A stretch of DNA of 64,000 nt from the NCBI GenBank assembly GCA_036429605.1, contig JAVFKD010000004.1:248001-312000 (forward strand), read 5' to 3'. The number at the start of each line of letters is the position of its first letter. The stretch's first letter is position 1. Source of the stretch: Cladobotryum mycophilum. Taxonomy: Eukaryota > Ascomycota > Sordariomycetes > Hypocreales > Hypocreaceae. The translations under genes and the position numbers were made by a program. Positions 33,129-45,287 of the stretch are shown here, in pieces. The notes under the pieces are model-generated. The model saw only the letters and a list, made by a program, of their open reading frames with translations. It was not told the DNA's origin and ran no database searches.

Positions 33129-35390
33129 CTATGCAACTTCGTCCACCAAGCTCAACTTCTTCAACAACAAGCGCAAAAGTGTATTCTCTTCACCCGTAAG
33201 CTTCTCTAATCTTCTAATCTCAGCGTCAATGTCGGCTTCAAGCTCATTCACATACTCAATCGTCGCTTTGAGCGCTCCCGACTCCTCCAAACAGGCCAGA
33301 ATGTGGTTCTTGGACTCCACCGACAGAGGCTTGGGATCTGCACCCAGCGCTGTGGGACGCTGGCGGAAGATGCCCAGAATGTGGCTCTTGTGAATGGGTG
33401 AGTTGAGGAGGCAGTGCACAATGGGGTACGAGAATTTCCCTTCGTCCAGGTCTTCGCAGGGGCCTTTTTGGTTTGCGTACACACTTGATCGTAGATTCAT
33501 GTAATCGTCTCGAATCTGGAAGAAGCGACCGAAAAGTGTTGCGAAATGATCAAAGGACAAATTAATCCCGCCTTGCTCAGGAGCTTCGGCTTGCAAAAGT
33601 CGAATGAGGAGTCGGAACATGCCACCAGTCTTATTATCCACCATGTTCAGATACTCTTCTTCGGCGGGGCACCGCAGCTCGAATTTCCAGTTGAGATCAA
33701 GACTCTGGCCAAGGTATAGATTCTCTAACTCATCCAAGAGAACATCCATCGCAAGGTCGTTGCACAGCTCACGGACTTTCCGCGTGGCCTGAACAGACAT
33801 GAAGTTGGCGGCATGGATGGCCTGAGAATGGCCAAAAACGGTGTGGACGGCTGGCTTTCCCCTCCTTATTGGCGAGTTGTCCTCAATGTCATCGAGAATT
33901 AGCGATGCATCGTGTAGAAGTTGGACAGCCTCCATGATTGCCTGAACTGAATGGTCTGGAGCCCTCAACCAATCGTTCAGGGCGTTGGTCAAGGAGTCGC
34001 GCACTCCCTTTGACGGCATGGAGCGGATGTAGTCGCATGGCATACGAAGCACCTGGTCACTGGGCTTGTACCACGGTATGTGTCTCCCAGATTGTGTGGG
34101 TGATTCATGGATGGACCGCATTCCTCCATCTAGCCTCCCTTCGACCGGTTTACCGTCATCTTCGACATCCAATTTGTCAATAGATGATGGCGGCGTGTTC
34201 AATTCAGACTTCACGGACACGGAGTCCAGCTGCCTATCAGCAATGTAATCACCCTCTTTGTTGATTCCCTCCTTTCGACAAGAATGGTAGCGAGGACATT
34301 GTGTGCACCAATAATGGTGACCGCCAACCATCACACCAGCCATCTCGAGACCACGTCTCGCATCCAAAGATATTTCTGGGTTGGCTCGATAAACCTCATT
34401 CCGGAGTTGAAGAAATTTGGCCTCTTCTGCGATAATGATCTCCTTGACCATCTGTTGGGCATCCTTGGCTGATAAACTCTTGATCCTCATGAATAGATGC
34501 ACTGCATTAAATGGTGCTCTTTCACCGGGCTTTTGGGATTCGACAAATTCTTGACCCCAGCTATAGTAATCATTTGTCAAGATCATGATCTTGCAGAGAC
34601 AGTCGATGATTTCACGATTTGATGTGACCATGTCCTCGGCGATATCCACATCGATTGCGAAAGCAGCCATTGCCGAGACGGGACTGTACTGGCCGCGTTA
34701 GATGACGGGGCTGGTTGCACTGAAAGCAGAAGAAAAGATGGTAAGACTTACGAAGTCGCAAAATTGACACGTCGAAAGGCTAGATACGAGTCTAGTGATT
34801 CGAACTCTTCGGGGTCTCTGTCATTCATATTGGCCAGCCAGTTGTTTCGGAGGGCGTCAATCATGTTGAGTGCCTTTTGCCGGTCAATCACAATGGCATC
34901 AAGGAGTGCCTGAGCCACAATCTTCTGGAGCTTATGCGCCATGGATCCAGATGTCGATGCTTGTGGATTGGCAATATTCATCGCAGTTTCCAGGTTGGCA
35001 TTTGCCAGTGCGGCGCCTTTGCCACCCATTAACTCACAAACATCTAAAAGGAGAAACGGTTAGTTTGCACTTATTGCTCCTTACAGAAGATATCGTACCA
35101 TCGTGTCGGGTAATCAACTCGACGAGATAAGCAAGTATCCGAAGCCTCTCCGGTGAGGTTTCGGGAAACAGCAAAGAGGATACGTTCCCCAACTCGCACA
35201 GATTGGTACGGTTCAAGTTTTCCGCAAGATCATCATTGAATTGTTCCATCCAGTCTGCGATGAACTGGTTTGTTGCTTCGTTGGCCACATCATCCCGATT
35301 GTTGATGCGAACTGGGAATATTGTGAAGCCACCAGCCTCCAAGACCTTCTCAGGCTCAATGAGGCATGAATAATGATATAGCTCGTTCAT
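33129..35390 (-). CDS. Bifunctional terpene synthase (class I cyclase + prenyl diphosphate synthase)
   Basis: Three exons (35390-35099, 35043-34752, 34683-33129) give 712 residues, normal for fungal chimeric di/sesterterpene synthases (fusicoccadiene and ophiobolin F synthase type). In the N-terminal cyclase, DDVCE (residues 97-101, first D-D split by an intron) is the Asp-rich Mg-binding motif. NDYYSWGQE (residues 232-240) is the NSE motif. A linker rich in Ser, Asp and Pro follows. The C-terminal prenyltransferase has DDIED (about residue 460) as first and DDYMN (about 590) as second Asp-rich motif, plus GQSLDLNW and KTGGMF. It should build GGPP or GFPP from DMAPP/IPP and cyclise it; the product cannot be told. 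The ATG at 35390 opens with MNELYHYSCLI, the usual start of the family. No P450 or other tailoring gene lies next to it in the window. Confidence 0.93.
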
Positions 35391-36654
35391 GATGGTCTTT
35401 GTCGAAAATGAGGAGCTGGAAGTGGTAGTCAATGCGAGAATCAAGATCCAGGATCTTTGGCGAGACGCCCAATGCTTTGCCGCTCATTAGCTTCCATTTT
35501 ATATGTCAAATCACAGCGGGCATCTTTCACTCATTACTTTCCCCCGAAGGGCACATTACCCCAACATCTTTGCAACGTCAATACGCCCGAACCCTCCATT
35601 GACTTTACCTTTACGGGACATACAATGTGATAAGTTGGCGGCTAGCTCGCATAGATCGTCTATTGGCTAGCTGTGGGAGATTACAATGCGATGGTGTGAC
35701 GGAGCGGTCCGCACGACGGACTCGATGATCCACTTCCAATTGCAGAAGTCCACTTTGCTTTTGGAAGGGTAGAGTCGAGAGCTAGCACAGTGCTTAATAC
35801 TAGACATTTGCGATATTGAATCGTCAATGTTTCCCGAGACAGCTATCTGAAATCTCTCTAGGTGAGAGTGGGAAATCTGAGATTGTTTACTGCGTCAGCA
35901 AATAAGCAGGTCATATGTACAAACAGCCATTGCCGAGATGATTTACTTTATCGCACTAGATCACTGCTTGGCATCCTATCCCAGCCCGCTATTATTGATG
36001 GCTATCGAGTACACATTTTCCTACAGTATAAATAACACTATATTGTTCTAAGCAACGCCCAGGAATTATGCATCATAACCACATGTGGGTACTGGGATTG
36101 TCCAGTCTTTCATTCCGAATGCACATCTCAAGTCAAGGCTAATTGGGTGAGGCTTAAAACCCCCACACCCAAGCTATGGGTCGTCAAATCGACGCTCAGG
36201 GCCTGAGACATGCGCGAAAACACAAGAAAAATACGGCGACTCAAATGAAAATACCCCTGCCAGAAGAGGAGACATGGTTACATTCACAGCCGATATTCAT
36301 ATACGAGGTAGCATTTTAATAAGGAATCACAGCCACGCACACCGAACACCATAGTTGATTTGCTCGGGTGGATTACCGGGCAAAAGGATGTGCCGTGAAT
36401 CCATGGATTGTTCCTGGTCAGGAGGCAGGACCATTCTCAGCGTAGCATCAAATCACTTTTCACATCACACATTCATCACTTTATCAGTATTTGCCTCATT
36501 CATATTATGTGATCCGAAACAGCGATTATTAACAAATTCACTTAAGTCAATTCCCAAGCTAGTCATTTTTCTCGTCTCCTCTATATCACACCCCTAAATG
36601 AGCTAATATTCAATGACCCTCGTCACAGGCCATGATAGCTGACAAAGTCCTGGC
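35391..36654. other. 1.26-kb intergenic region upstream of the terpene synthase
   Basis: AT-rich DNA without a supported gene. It should contain the terpene synthase promoter. The only longer frame (36355-36597 plus) has no domain. Confidence 0.45.
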
Positions 36655-37506
36655 TTACTCATATTGCTCCATGAATTTGTTGCCCAAGAGCTGCTGGGCG
36701 AAGTCTGGAATATGAGTGCTGTGGCACCATGGCTTGATGCGCACCTCCTCTTCAATAATCCGTGAGAAACAGCCCGACCATCCATTACGAGGGAAGGTCT
36801 TGACCACATCCTCAAGAGTCTTGGTGTGGATGATGTCCGTGATGTCGGGCATGTCGGGATGGTTGCTCACATTGTCATAGATGGTAGCCAATTGGATAAC
36901 TTGGCCAAGGACGGTAATGGTACCCTCAGTTCCAATATCCTGGTGGCGGATGATGGCTTCGCATGCGGCCTCAGCCTGGTCCTTGGTAGCACCCAAGTCC
37001 TGAAGGAGGTTGAGTGCCTTGATGCCACCGTAGAAATCGAAGGACATGCGAGTAGAGGTGAGATTCTCATCTGCCGTGCCAATATCGTGAAGAAGGGCAG
37101 TCAAGGCAAGGGTTGAGGGCGAGAGTGTTGCGGCATGTTCAGGGAACTGCTGTTTAAAGATGATAGTGCCTGTTGGTCACCCTTGAGGTTAGACATGTAG
37201 GTATGTATAGGTGTATTTGCAGATGTAGATGTAGATGTAGATGATGATATATATGGTGTAGATGAGGATGATGAAGCTTAACTTACTATAGTAAAAGATT
37301 CTCATCGAGTGATTAAAGGCAGGGCCGGCCAGCTTCTCCTTTGCATATTGTTGGACCTTGGTGACAACCGGGTCATTGGTTGGCCACTTGATATCGGAGA
37401 CCAGAAGTGGTTCGGGCACATTTTTGAATGGCTTGCCGTTGAAAAGCTTTCCAGCATTAACAGGGACGGCAGTCCAACCATTCTGGGTAACCTCAAGGGC
37501 AGACAT
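36655..37506 (-). CDS. Cyanamide hydratase (HD domain)
   Basis: Two exons (37506-37287, 37169-36655) with a 117-bp intron give 244 residues, matching Myrothecium-type cyanamide hydratase. The enzyme adds water to cyanamide to form urea, using a metal held by the HD motif. The start MSALEVTQNGWTAVPV is typical. FNHSMRIFYY, LLHDIGT (metal His-Asp), TSTRMSFDFYGGIKA, AIIRHQDIG and KPWCHSTHIPDF follow in the family order. All expected His and Asp ligands are present. The intron contains a GTAGAT-rich repeat. It probably serves detoxification or nitrogen supply. Confidence 0.93.
37199..37262. repeat. ATGTAG/GATGAT-type microsatellite in an intron
   Basis: Imperfect tandem units of GTAGAT and GATGAT inside the cyanamide hydratase intron. 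Likely variable in length between strains. Confidence 0.6.
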
Positions 37507-38938
37507 GACGAATGCAAGTAATCTTCAAGTATACCTATAGGGTATGAGTGATGGTGTTGTGGCTGAGTAGGTTGGATGTGGATGTGGCTGACCTGGAGTG
37601 GCTGTGCGAGAGTGTGTGCCTTGGGGATGGAAAGGTGCTGTATAAGTGGTGATGAGGTTGTCTGAATAGACTTGAAGGATAAAATTGATGTTTTTGAGTA
37701 GGAAAAACTTGGTATTGTTGAAGAAGTGATGAGTGTTGAGATTCTGCTGTAACTGCTGATGAATTCAGGATGAAAAAAATCTTTCAGAATCGACAGAATT
37801 CTCGCGACTTAAATACAACTTTGACTCTGAGTGAATGCCTGAAACGACGGCCTGATATCATCACCACTTCCTAATCGGGTAATTCTGATGTGGGCACTTT
37901 GGATGCGGGGGATGAGGGCTTCTCTCCAGCATCAATGATAATCCGATTCTGCCCCTGGAAGATGAGAAATCAAAATTTCATTTACTGTCATTATTCTTAA
38001 TAATTTCTGCGTAATTTGTCTCCGTCTTGCCATTTACGTCGTACGAGTACGAATAGTCTGAACAAGGTGCAACTTGGTCCACCAGAATGCTGCTTCGTGG
38101 GGTTCTGGTTAAGAAGATGATTTTATGATATGCAAAACAACATTAAAATGGAATACAATTTAGTATTCCTTATAGAAATCAAGTCGTTGATGGTATAACT
38201 GGCATGGAATGTAAATTGACTTGAAGATGAAGATCTTGGTGGAGACTGGAGAGACAGACTTGATAAGTGGTGGTGGTACGTACCGCTACTTACTCATGTG
38301 GCTGCACGACTTGACAAGCCACAGCAAAGATGGCAAGCACAAGGGAAGGAATGCTGCTGCCACTGCAAAAATCTCATCACCATGTCGAACAACGTCAACA
38401 CCATCATTTACTATCACAGGTCTGACTGTTTGACCGAAGCACTTCCAGTGAGAAAATGCCCCGGAGAATTCACGGATGGATTGCTCTCTCCACCCCCTCG
38501 GCTATCAATAGCGGCGGCTCAGAGTACCGCCAGGACCATGCTAATGTGGCGCGCGCTGACGCCTACCAAAGGCCAATAAGCCCTTCAGCTAAGCCTCCAT
38601 CCCAGGCCGACTCGGCGACCACGCTGCTCGGCCCCGTGGCCATGTCGTCATGCCTACTTGGTCCTCGTGCAGCCCGCAACCCGCACCGCATGCATGCATG
38701 CATTGGCACAGTCTCAGTCATAGGTAGGCAGGCAGAGGCAAAGAGGCACAGGCACAGGCACAGGCAGCACAGTCTCTAAGCCATCACGAAAAAAACATGC
38801 CATCAGAAAGTCCTATGTTTCCCGAGAGCTGAAGGCCTCCAAGGCCCATCGGCCGATAAAACTCTTTTGCAATCCATCCAACATCGAACATTTCTTTAGT
38901 TCCAAGGATCTGCAGATTTCATCGTCACTAACAAAGAG
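37507..38938. other. 1.4-kb divergent promoter region
   Basis: This lies between the divergent cyanamide hydratase and ankyrin-protein genes. The hydratase side has a G-rich leader. No credible gene is seen. Confidence 0.45.
38722..38772. repeat. GGCA/AGGCAC short tandem repeat
   Basis: Repeated GGCA and AGGCAC units about 170 bp upstream of the ankyrin-protein ATG, in its probable promoter. Confidence 0.55.
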
Positions 38939-41244
38939 ATGCCCCTCTTTCCGTTTAGATCGAGCTCGGTCAAGGCGAAGAGCTCTGGCGGCGGTGGCGG
39001 GGGTCTTTTCTCCAAGAAGAATAATCGTCAGGATGGACCGAAACGCAATTCAGCATCGACGAGCGATGACCGACGACGTCGACGTTCGAGTCCTAATCGC
39101 GATGTATTATTACCCCCCGAACCACATGGCCCGCTTGTATCGACAAGGGATTCGAGATCGCGCGACCCGGTGCCTCGACCGCCGCCAACGAGAAGAGGTC
39201 GCGGTTCGCCAAAGAGACGAAGCACTTATCGAAGCTCAAGATCACCTCCCCCACATCGAGACTCGTCGAGAGACGGCCACCATGATCGCCGACCAGAATC
39301 CCCCACCAGGCGACGATACTCGTCATCCGAAATTCCCCGCCCACAGCTTTCATCTCCAACTCCAGGATCGCCGTCCCATTTAAGACCTCCAACTCATGAT
39401 AGTCCTAACCGACGCGATCGACCCGGATATCATCCAGCCCCCGTCGCATCAGCTCCTTCAATACACCAACAATCCAATTATGCCCACCCTTCAAGTCATC
39501 CTACCAGTCCGCCGAAATATCCTGCGTCGGCGCATTACAGACCACAAGCTGCGAGCGCAATCAACTCTCCTCGTCCAAAACCCTCCGCCCCCGCACATCC
39601 TTATCGTCCCCATTCGTCAGAAGGCCATGGCGCAAGACCTCAACATGGTCCGGCAAAGCCCGCTGGCACCTCAATACCGCATCCGACCCATTCAGCAGGC
39701 GAGGTAGATGGTGTTGAAGGCTTTTTTAAGCGATTTCCCACCTCGTTCGCTACCTACACGGCCGTCAAGGAACTATCGAAGCACGCTGACAGAGCGAAAG
39801 AGTGGGCTGAGTGGTTCAACCACGTTAATGGCGCACCGGACGAAATCAGGCTCCTTTCATCCAAAGTGAAGATAGCTAAAGACACAGTCTTGCAAATACA
39901 GAGCAGTCTAGAAGCTAGACCGGATCTAATAGAGGATGAGACGGGTCAGAATCTAAAAGTGCAAATTGACGAGGTAATCGACAATACAAGCGAGACGCTC
40001 AAGAGAATGACCAAGTTACTGTCGAGCTTCACGGCGGCGGTGCAACAGGATGGGACGGCATTGGGCCGTTTGGAGGGCTTCTGGCATTCGTACAACTACA
40101 AGAACGAGGGTGAAGGGCAGATCAGGGCTACGGACGCCGAACTACAAATACATTTAACAGAGCTGACCACGCTCATGTCCAACATCTATGCGTAAATCTA
40201 ATACCCCCAAGAATCCGATACATAGTGACTAACAGTGCATAGTCGAGCTTTGAGATCACCTGGGCCATCGTCGCCAAGAGTTACAACTCCAAACGCTACT
40301 ACACCCACACAGTCGACAACTGCACCCAGACCTCAAGAACCGGCTGGTAGCGTAAATGCCCCAGATACGTCGTCGAGGCCAGCGCCAGAGACACCCAAGC
40401 CAGCCGAGGCAACGAAGCCGCCAACCAATGAAACGGCTCCCCAACCTAGCTTCAATCTTCCTCGAAAGCCAGTAGCTATAACGCCACCGGCTTCACCACA
40501 TACCGCAGAGAAGAGGGGGAAGAGGCCGGGCGGCAGAAGAGCTCACCGACATCCGAGCCTCGCGATACTAATTCATATCCGTCATCGTCACCTCCCTCAG
40601 CACAACCGACCGGAACACCTCTGACCCCCAATGTCAGCTCCAATCACGCCGCCCCACATATTAATATCGATCCAAAACCAGATCCAAAGGACATTCTGCT
40701 CGATGCCACGTGGGAGGGCGATCTCACAGCTGTGTCTGAGGCTCTCCGTAACGCATCTCCCAACACCTGCGACCCTCGAAACCTCACTCCGCTCCATCTC
40801 GCTGCTGAGCGTGATCACATGGCAGTGGCGATGCTGTTGCTAGACCGTGGCGCCAACATACACGCACGTGCGGATGGTGGATGCATGCCTCTCCATCTGG
40901 CCGCACGCTATGCATCTGCAGATACTGTTGAGATGCTGATTGACCGTGCTGGCGCCGATCCCAATGCTAGGACGTCGGATGGACGAACGCCTCTACATTA
41001 TGCCGCCAGGTCAGCCGAAGATGGAGGCGATGAAAGACGAGAGGTGATTCGCACTTTACGAGACTTTGGGGCGGATCCGACACTTACGACTAGGAAGGGC
41101 GAGACACCAAGAGACGTTGCGCAAAAGAGGGACAATTGGGATGCTGCAGCAACTCTGAGGAGGGCGGAGAAGAAGTGGGAAGAAGAGCATATAGAACATG
41201 AGCCTGAACAAAATTGGTTCCAAAGACACGGGCTTATGAAGTAA
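38939..41244 (+). CDS. RS/proline-rich ankyrin-repeat protein, apparent one-base frame break
   Basis: Exon 1 (38939-40191) and exon 2 (40243-41244) flank a 51-bp intron. The order is: a Gly run, then about 230 residues rich in Arg, Ser and Pro (SR/PR clusters), then a helical domain (GFFKRFPTSFATYTAVKELSKHADRAKEW in outline). A second Pro/Thr-rich linker follows, then at least four ankyrin repeats (NLTPLHLAAERDHMAVAMLL, GCMPLHLAARYASADTVEML, RTPLHYAAR, GETPRDVAQKRDNWDAAATL). The exon lengths sum to one base short of a multiple of three. The linker frame and the ankyrin frame meet at a G5 run, 40515-40519. With one base more the product is about 751 residues. Function is unknown; the layout suggests a scaffold. 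It is conserved-looking in both halves, so true decay is unlikely. Confidence 0.75.
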
Positions 41245-41893
41245 GCTGAACTCATTTCCAAATCCGGTTGAGTACATAAGGGCATAGATTAGTTATACTT
41301 AGTGAAGGCATCATGATTTGCCTAGTTATTTGGTCATTTGATATCAAGGATGCCCAGAAACAAATTCTGCATCTCCAATTTAGGCTGAGGCCGTTTCTAC
41401 TCTCGTTCCCCCCAAACTCTGAGCCGTAGTGAGATGGGTGTGCTCATCACCTGTTCCGTCGTTGATGATGCAGTAGCAATGTGCTATTCGATCAACAACA
41501 GTTTGGGGTGCCCAAGATTCCGTTGAGTCCATCCTCATCCATCAAGATCACTACCTGCACGTCATGAATCAACTTAGGAGGGGAGATATAGAGCTGAGAC
41601 GGGGGAGTGCAGCTCAAGCTGCGGTTCAAGTTTCAGGGAAGCCGTTCGGAAGGCCTGCTAGGAATATGTGTCCAGTGGAACCAGAGAAAGTGGTATTATT
41701 GCCCTCTACATCGTACGGCGAAACAGTTGGCTGAATGTGGTTAAGCATGTTTGTGTGCGAGAACTACAAGAGACTTTTTCTTTCTTTTTTTTTAATTTTA
41801 TATAAAAGCTCATGTTATAGAATTTCCAAGATATTTAGTAAGATACACATGGCTCTAAGGATAGATACATATACAAAGGAAGCCCCCCTCGTC
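41245..41893. other. Convergent 3' region
   Basis: 650 bp between converging genes, containing a T-rich tract at about 41776-41802. No gene is supported. Confidence 0.4.
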
Positions 41894-43514
41894 TTAAAAC
41901 AGCCTCCACAGTGAATCAGCATTCTTTGTGCTTTTAAATCGACTATATAACCGGCACAGCGGCCACATAATAACCAGGACACCCAACCACGCGGCGAAAT
42001 AGCCGTAAAGGTTTGTCACGCCCTTGGTACTGTCTGGATTCAGAGGATCTGGTATGCCCGTCTTGTTGCCAAACCAGCTCTTCAGTAGTCCAGCCAGGAA
42101 CGAGAGGGCGAGCAATAGGTGAATGACGTAGAAGAATAGCGCAGAGGTTCCAAAGTCGAGAAGCACGGTGAGACGCTTCGCGATTCGAGTCGGCGTTGCG
42201 GTGAAGAGCGCGAGGATGAGGAGGTTGGCTGACATGCAGAATGCCCAGAAGGGCACGTCAGGCGGGTACTTGACTATGTAGAAGAATGAGGCTGGCGATG
42301 CGAGGTAGGGGTTCCTCGAGCGGTTTCTTTCCTGGTCTGGGGTGTGGAGGCAGTTTTCGGATAGGTTGCCGAAGTGGAAGAGGCGAGTGGAAACGAATAC
42401 GACTGCAAACAAGAGGCTGGCGGAAAGGTGGCCGGCTGCCATGGCTGCGCTGTTCCATCTCTTTGCTGAGAGGATGCGTCCGTATAGCAGGCCGAGTATG
42501 GCAAAGGAGAGCCAAGCCATGGGGGAAACCGGACATGATGCGATCAGCCTTAACGGGCCAGAACCAAATCCGCAGCAACAAGTTCTTGGGGATTTTGGTT
42601 GACGCAATTATGGGAATGTTTGGAGAGTCGTCGGATGTTTGAGCTTTGCAGTGCCCGTGGGTTGGAGACAACCAGATGTTCCAAAAGATGGAGACTAAAC
42701 TGAGAACCAGGAGAAGGAGATTGTGAATGTGCCAGGAAGTTGAGGCGGCTAGGCTTCTCCACTCATCTTCCCTCCGGTTATCGTCTCCACGGCGCAAAAG
42801 AGATTGGGATTCAGATCCTTCCTCCTCATCGTCGTCTTCATTCTCGTAGGCGCGAGCCGTGACTCGTTTATCATGCATGATAAATAAACAGGCTATTCCT
42901 CGCGCAAGTGCCTCCTCCGTCTTACTCATGAGCAGCCACAACACACCGGCGAGCAGGTAATCGACAGCAAGCGCAAACAAAATCAGATTGAGGAACCAGA
43001 TATTTCCGTAAGAACCGATCAAACCGAGCAACACGGTGACGAGAGTCAAGATGACTGCTCTCAGGGTGTAGTACCACAGTAACCGCCACGCCGACCAGCC
43101 GAGTTTTGTGCGTGACTGCGAGAGGAAGACGACGCCCATGCCCAGCAGGAAGACGAATCCCGGAGCGCACAGGTGCGTCAATGTGCGGATCACATAGGCA
43201 GCTGTATCGTTCCACCTCTTGACGATGACACCGTCCGATTCCCCTGTGCGATTGGTGCCTAGCTCCCAGGTGTGTAGCCCGAGAGCTACGTGATCGAGCG
43301 CCATGAGTGTCATGAGCAAGCCGCGCAAGAGATCTGGCGCGAGGATTCGAACGCTGGGTCTCGTGATGGCCGAGGTTTCTACCTGAGATGGTCTTCGGGG
43401 CCTGTCGAAGTTGGAACCGAGCGCCGGGGAGGAGGCGTATCGGTAGCCATTTTCGCTTGGTTCGCTGGTCAAACAAACAATTGGATCTTCGAGTGAATTT
43501 CGCAGATGGCTCAT
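41894..43514 (-). CDS. Multipass membrane protein, DUF1624 / HGSNAT-like (frame break)
   Basis: A single-exon gene. After an N-terminal cytosolic stretch comes RILAPDLLRGLLMTLMALDHV, the first helix with the Arg-Gly..Asp-His pattern of DUF1624/heparan-alpha-glucosaminide N-acetyltransferase-like proteins. Several more hydrophobic helices follow (FVFLLGMGVVF, IWFLNLILFALAVDYLLAGVLWLL), an acidic loop (ENEDDDEEEG), then further helices (AWLSFAILGLLYGR, FYVIHLLLALSFLAGLL, LGVLVIMWPLCRLY). The frame changes at a five-base run (42531-42535; CCCCC on the coding strand) just after IMSG. The total length (1621 nt) is one base more than a multiple of three. Corrected length is about 540 residues. It probably transfers acyl groups across an internal membrane; the substrate is unknown. 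Confidence 0.75.
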
Positions 43515-44174
43515 TATTGATGACTTGGGACAATATATGGTGCGAATTGCTTTTGATATCGTTGGGCAATCGCAGAACCTGCATCAGCCAATGCAGACTG
43601 CAAGACGTCCTCCTCTAATGGATGGAGAGGACAAAGAGGGTGAAGAAAGCTTGCCATGGTCGTGAAAAGCACCTCCTCAAAATGCGGAGACGAGCATCCT
43701 GGAGCTTTAGTCCGTCAAGGCAGGGTAGCTTCCAAGTTTTTTTGCCGTGCAATTTAATGGATACGATAGACTTCATAGTGCAATCATAGATTCTAGATCC
43801 CTGGTTTCCGTATTTAGCCCCGGATTGCATGAACTAGAGGGGGCCCATGCCGGATATTCCGGGGGGTCGGGACGTATCAGAGTCGGCGGGCAATGTATTT
43901 AAAGCTCCACTGAACCAGAGTAGCTGAATTCTATCGATGCTTTGCAGGTTTTTAGTATATTAAATAATTGGGGGCCATCCTTGGAGAGTCGGGTATTTGA
44001 GCAAGATGAAGGAAGCCCCTGAGTGGTTTATGGTCCTTGATGTTGTGTAGTGTTCGTCTCTTGTAGTATCGTATTTATAATTCTTTTTCACAGAACATCT
44101 GTCCGGTGTATCAACCATCGTTGTGCACACGTACACATTCTAGAGACCAGGCACAGGAGCGGGAAGATGCTTGC
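43515..44174. other. Intergenic
   Basis: 660 bp with the membrane-protein promoter and the 3' flank of the DUF3626 gene. No gene is seen. Confidence 0.4.
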
Positions 44175-45287
44175 CTAGCAGCTTGAACCATGAGCCTGTC
44201 CATATCGAACCAAGACATGCCAAAGAAGCTTCAACTCCTGCAGCACTTCGGTAAATGTTCCCCTATCCTTCCAAGCGTCTGGATTCTCTGTTAAATCTCT
44301 CACAGCCAATCCAATGGCTTCGACATCTAATACAGCGCCATTCTTCGCAACTCTAGCCGCAAGCGACGGCATGGTGGGGCCCCGGAAATCGAGTGGAACA
44401 CTCCCCGCGTCCATGCAGTAGCCGTGATGCAGCCGCAGGGGGAACCCGTACCTTTTGCACATGGCCTTTAGCTCCCCGCCTGTCTCACCTCGTTCGAAGA
44501 ATGAGGGGTCGGCAACGAGGGCTTCTACATCTCGTACAAGCAAGACGTCGCCATGGATTTGGGCCTCAATCACATGGTCGAGATTGCGAGTCGGCTGGCC
44601 AGAGTCATCATCTCGAAGAGGCGAGGCCTTCAGTGCGACAATGTAGTCCAACACCTTGGCCGGCCGCACATGATCAACACCCAGTGCAAAGTCTCGACTG
44701 AAGCTCTCCTCCATTAGCGCCGCCAGAATAGCATCAAACTCGACAATCGTCCCGCGGTGTTTGGGATCCGCTTGAGATCCTCCAAACGTAAACGTCGACC
44801 GTGCAGACACCTCGGACTTGAGGAGGAAATAGCACGAGCCAAACCGTGGTGCCGGACCCTCAGCATTGCGCATCAAGTCGAGTGCACCGTACTTGGGCCG
44901 CAGCGACGGTTCAAAGCTGCCGTCGCCAACGAGGTGATATGCGCCGTTGAAAAGACTGCGCTCCCATTCATCTCGCAGGCCTCCAGCTTGAGTAGCGACA
45001 AGGCCATTTGATATACCTGTTTCAAACTGGCTCTTATAGATGCCTTCTTCCAACAGGGCGCTTGCAACAGTCCGGCCACCATTCACGGGGCGGTCAGGAT
45101 GGAAGTGTAGCGCTACTCGGGCATGTTTGCGGATCGATTCGTGGGCCTCATCCAATCTCGGCAGGGGAATGTTGGACATGCGAAAGATGTGCGATAGCGT
45201 GCTAAGGGCATCGAGACGAAGGGCAACGGCCTGTGCCTGAATATTGTCGATGGCTGTTTGTTGGGACGGATGCAGTGAAACGACCAT
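44175..45287 (-). CDS. DUF3626 protein
   Basis: An intronless 370-residue frame. It matches the DUF3626 family (PF12294) along its length: VALHFHPDRP near residue 80, then GIYKSQFETGISNG, RDEWERSLFNGAYH, RPKYGALDLM, PRFGSCYFLL, ARSTFTFG and QIHGDVLL. The conserved HxHPDR, GSC and Q-H-G-x-V residues look like a catalytic set, but no activity is known. The family is most common in bacteria, and this copy has no intron in an intron-rich neighbourhood, so bacterial origin is possible. It lacks a signal peptide. Confidence 0.85.
   Translation of the reverse strand: MVVSLHPSQQTAIDNIQAQAVALRLDALSTLSHIFRMSNIPLPRLDEAHESIRKHARVALHFHPDRPVNGGRTVASALLEEGIYKSQFETGISNGLVATQAGGLRDEWERSLFNGAYHLVGDGSFEPSLRPKYGALDLMRNAEGPAPRFGSCYFLLKSEVSARSTFTFGGSQADPKHRGTIVEFDAILAALMEESFSRDFALGVDHVRPAKVLDYIVALKASPLRDDDSGQPTRNLDHVIEAQIHGDVLLVRDVEALVADPSFFERGETGGELKAMCKRYGFPLRLHHGYCMDAGSVPLDFRGPTMPSLAARVAKNGAVLDVEAIGLAVRDLTENPDAWKDRGTFTEVLQELKLLWHVLVRYGQAHGSSC

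Noticed and set aside
36355..36597. 80-codon plus-strand frame near the cyanamide hydratase gene
   Set aside because: Composition and lack of domain indicate chance.
42258..42534. C-terminal tail of the membrane protein in the frame of the ATG
   Set aside because: It is rich in Pro, Arg and His without helices, whereas the other frame carries the expected membrane helices.
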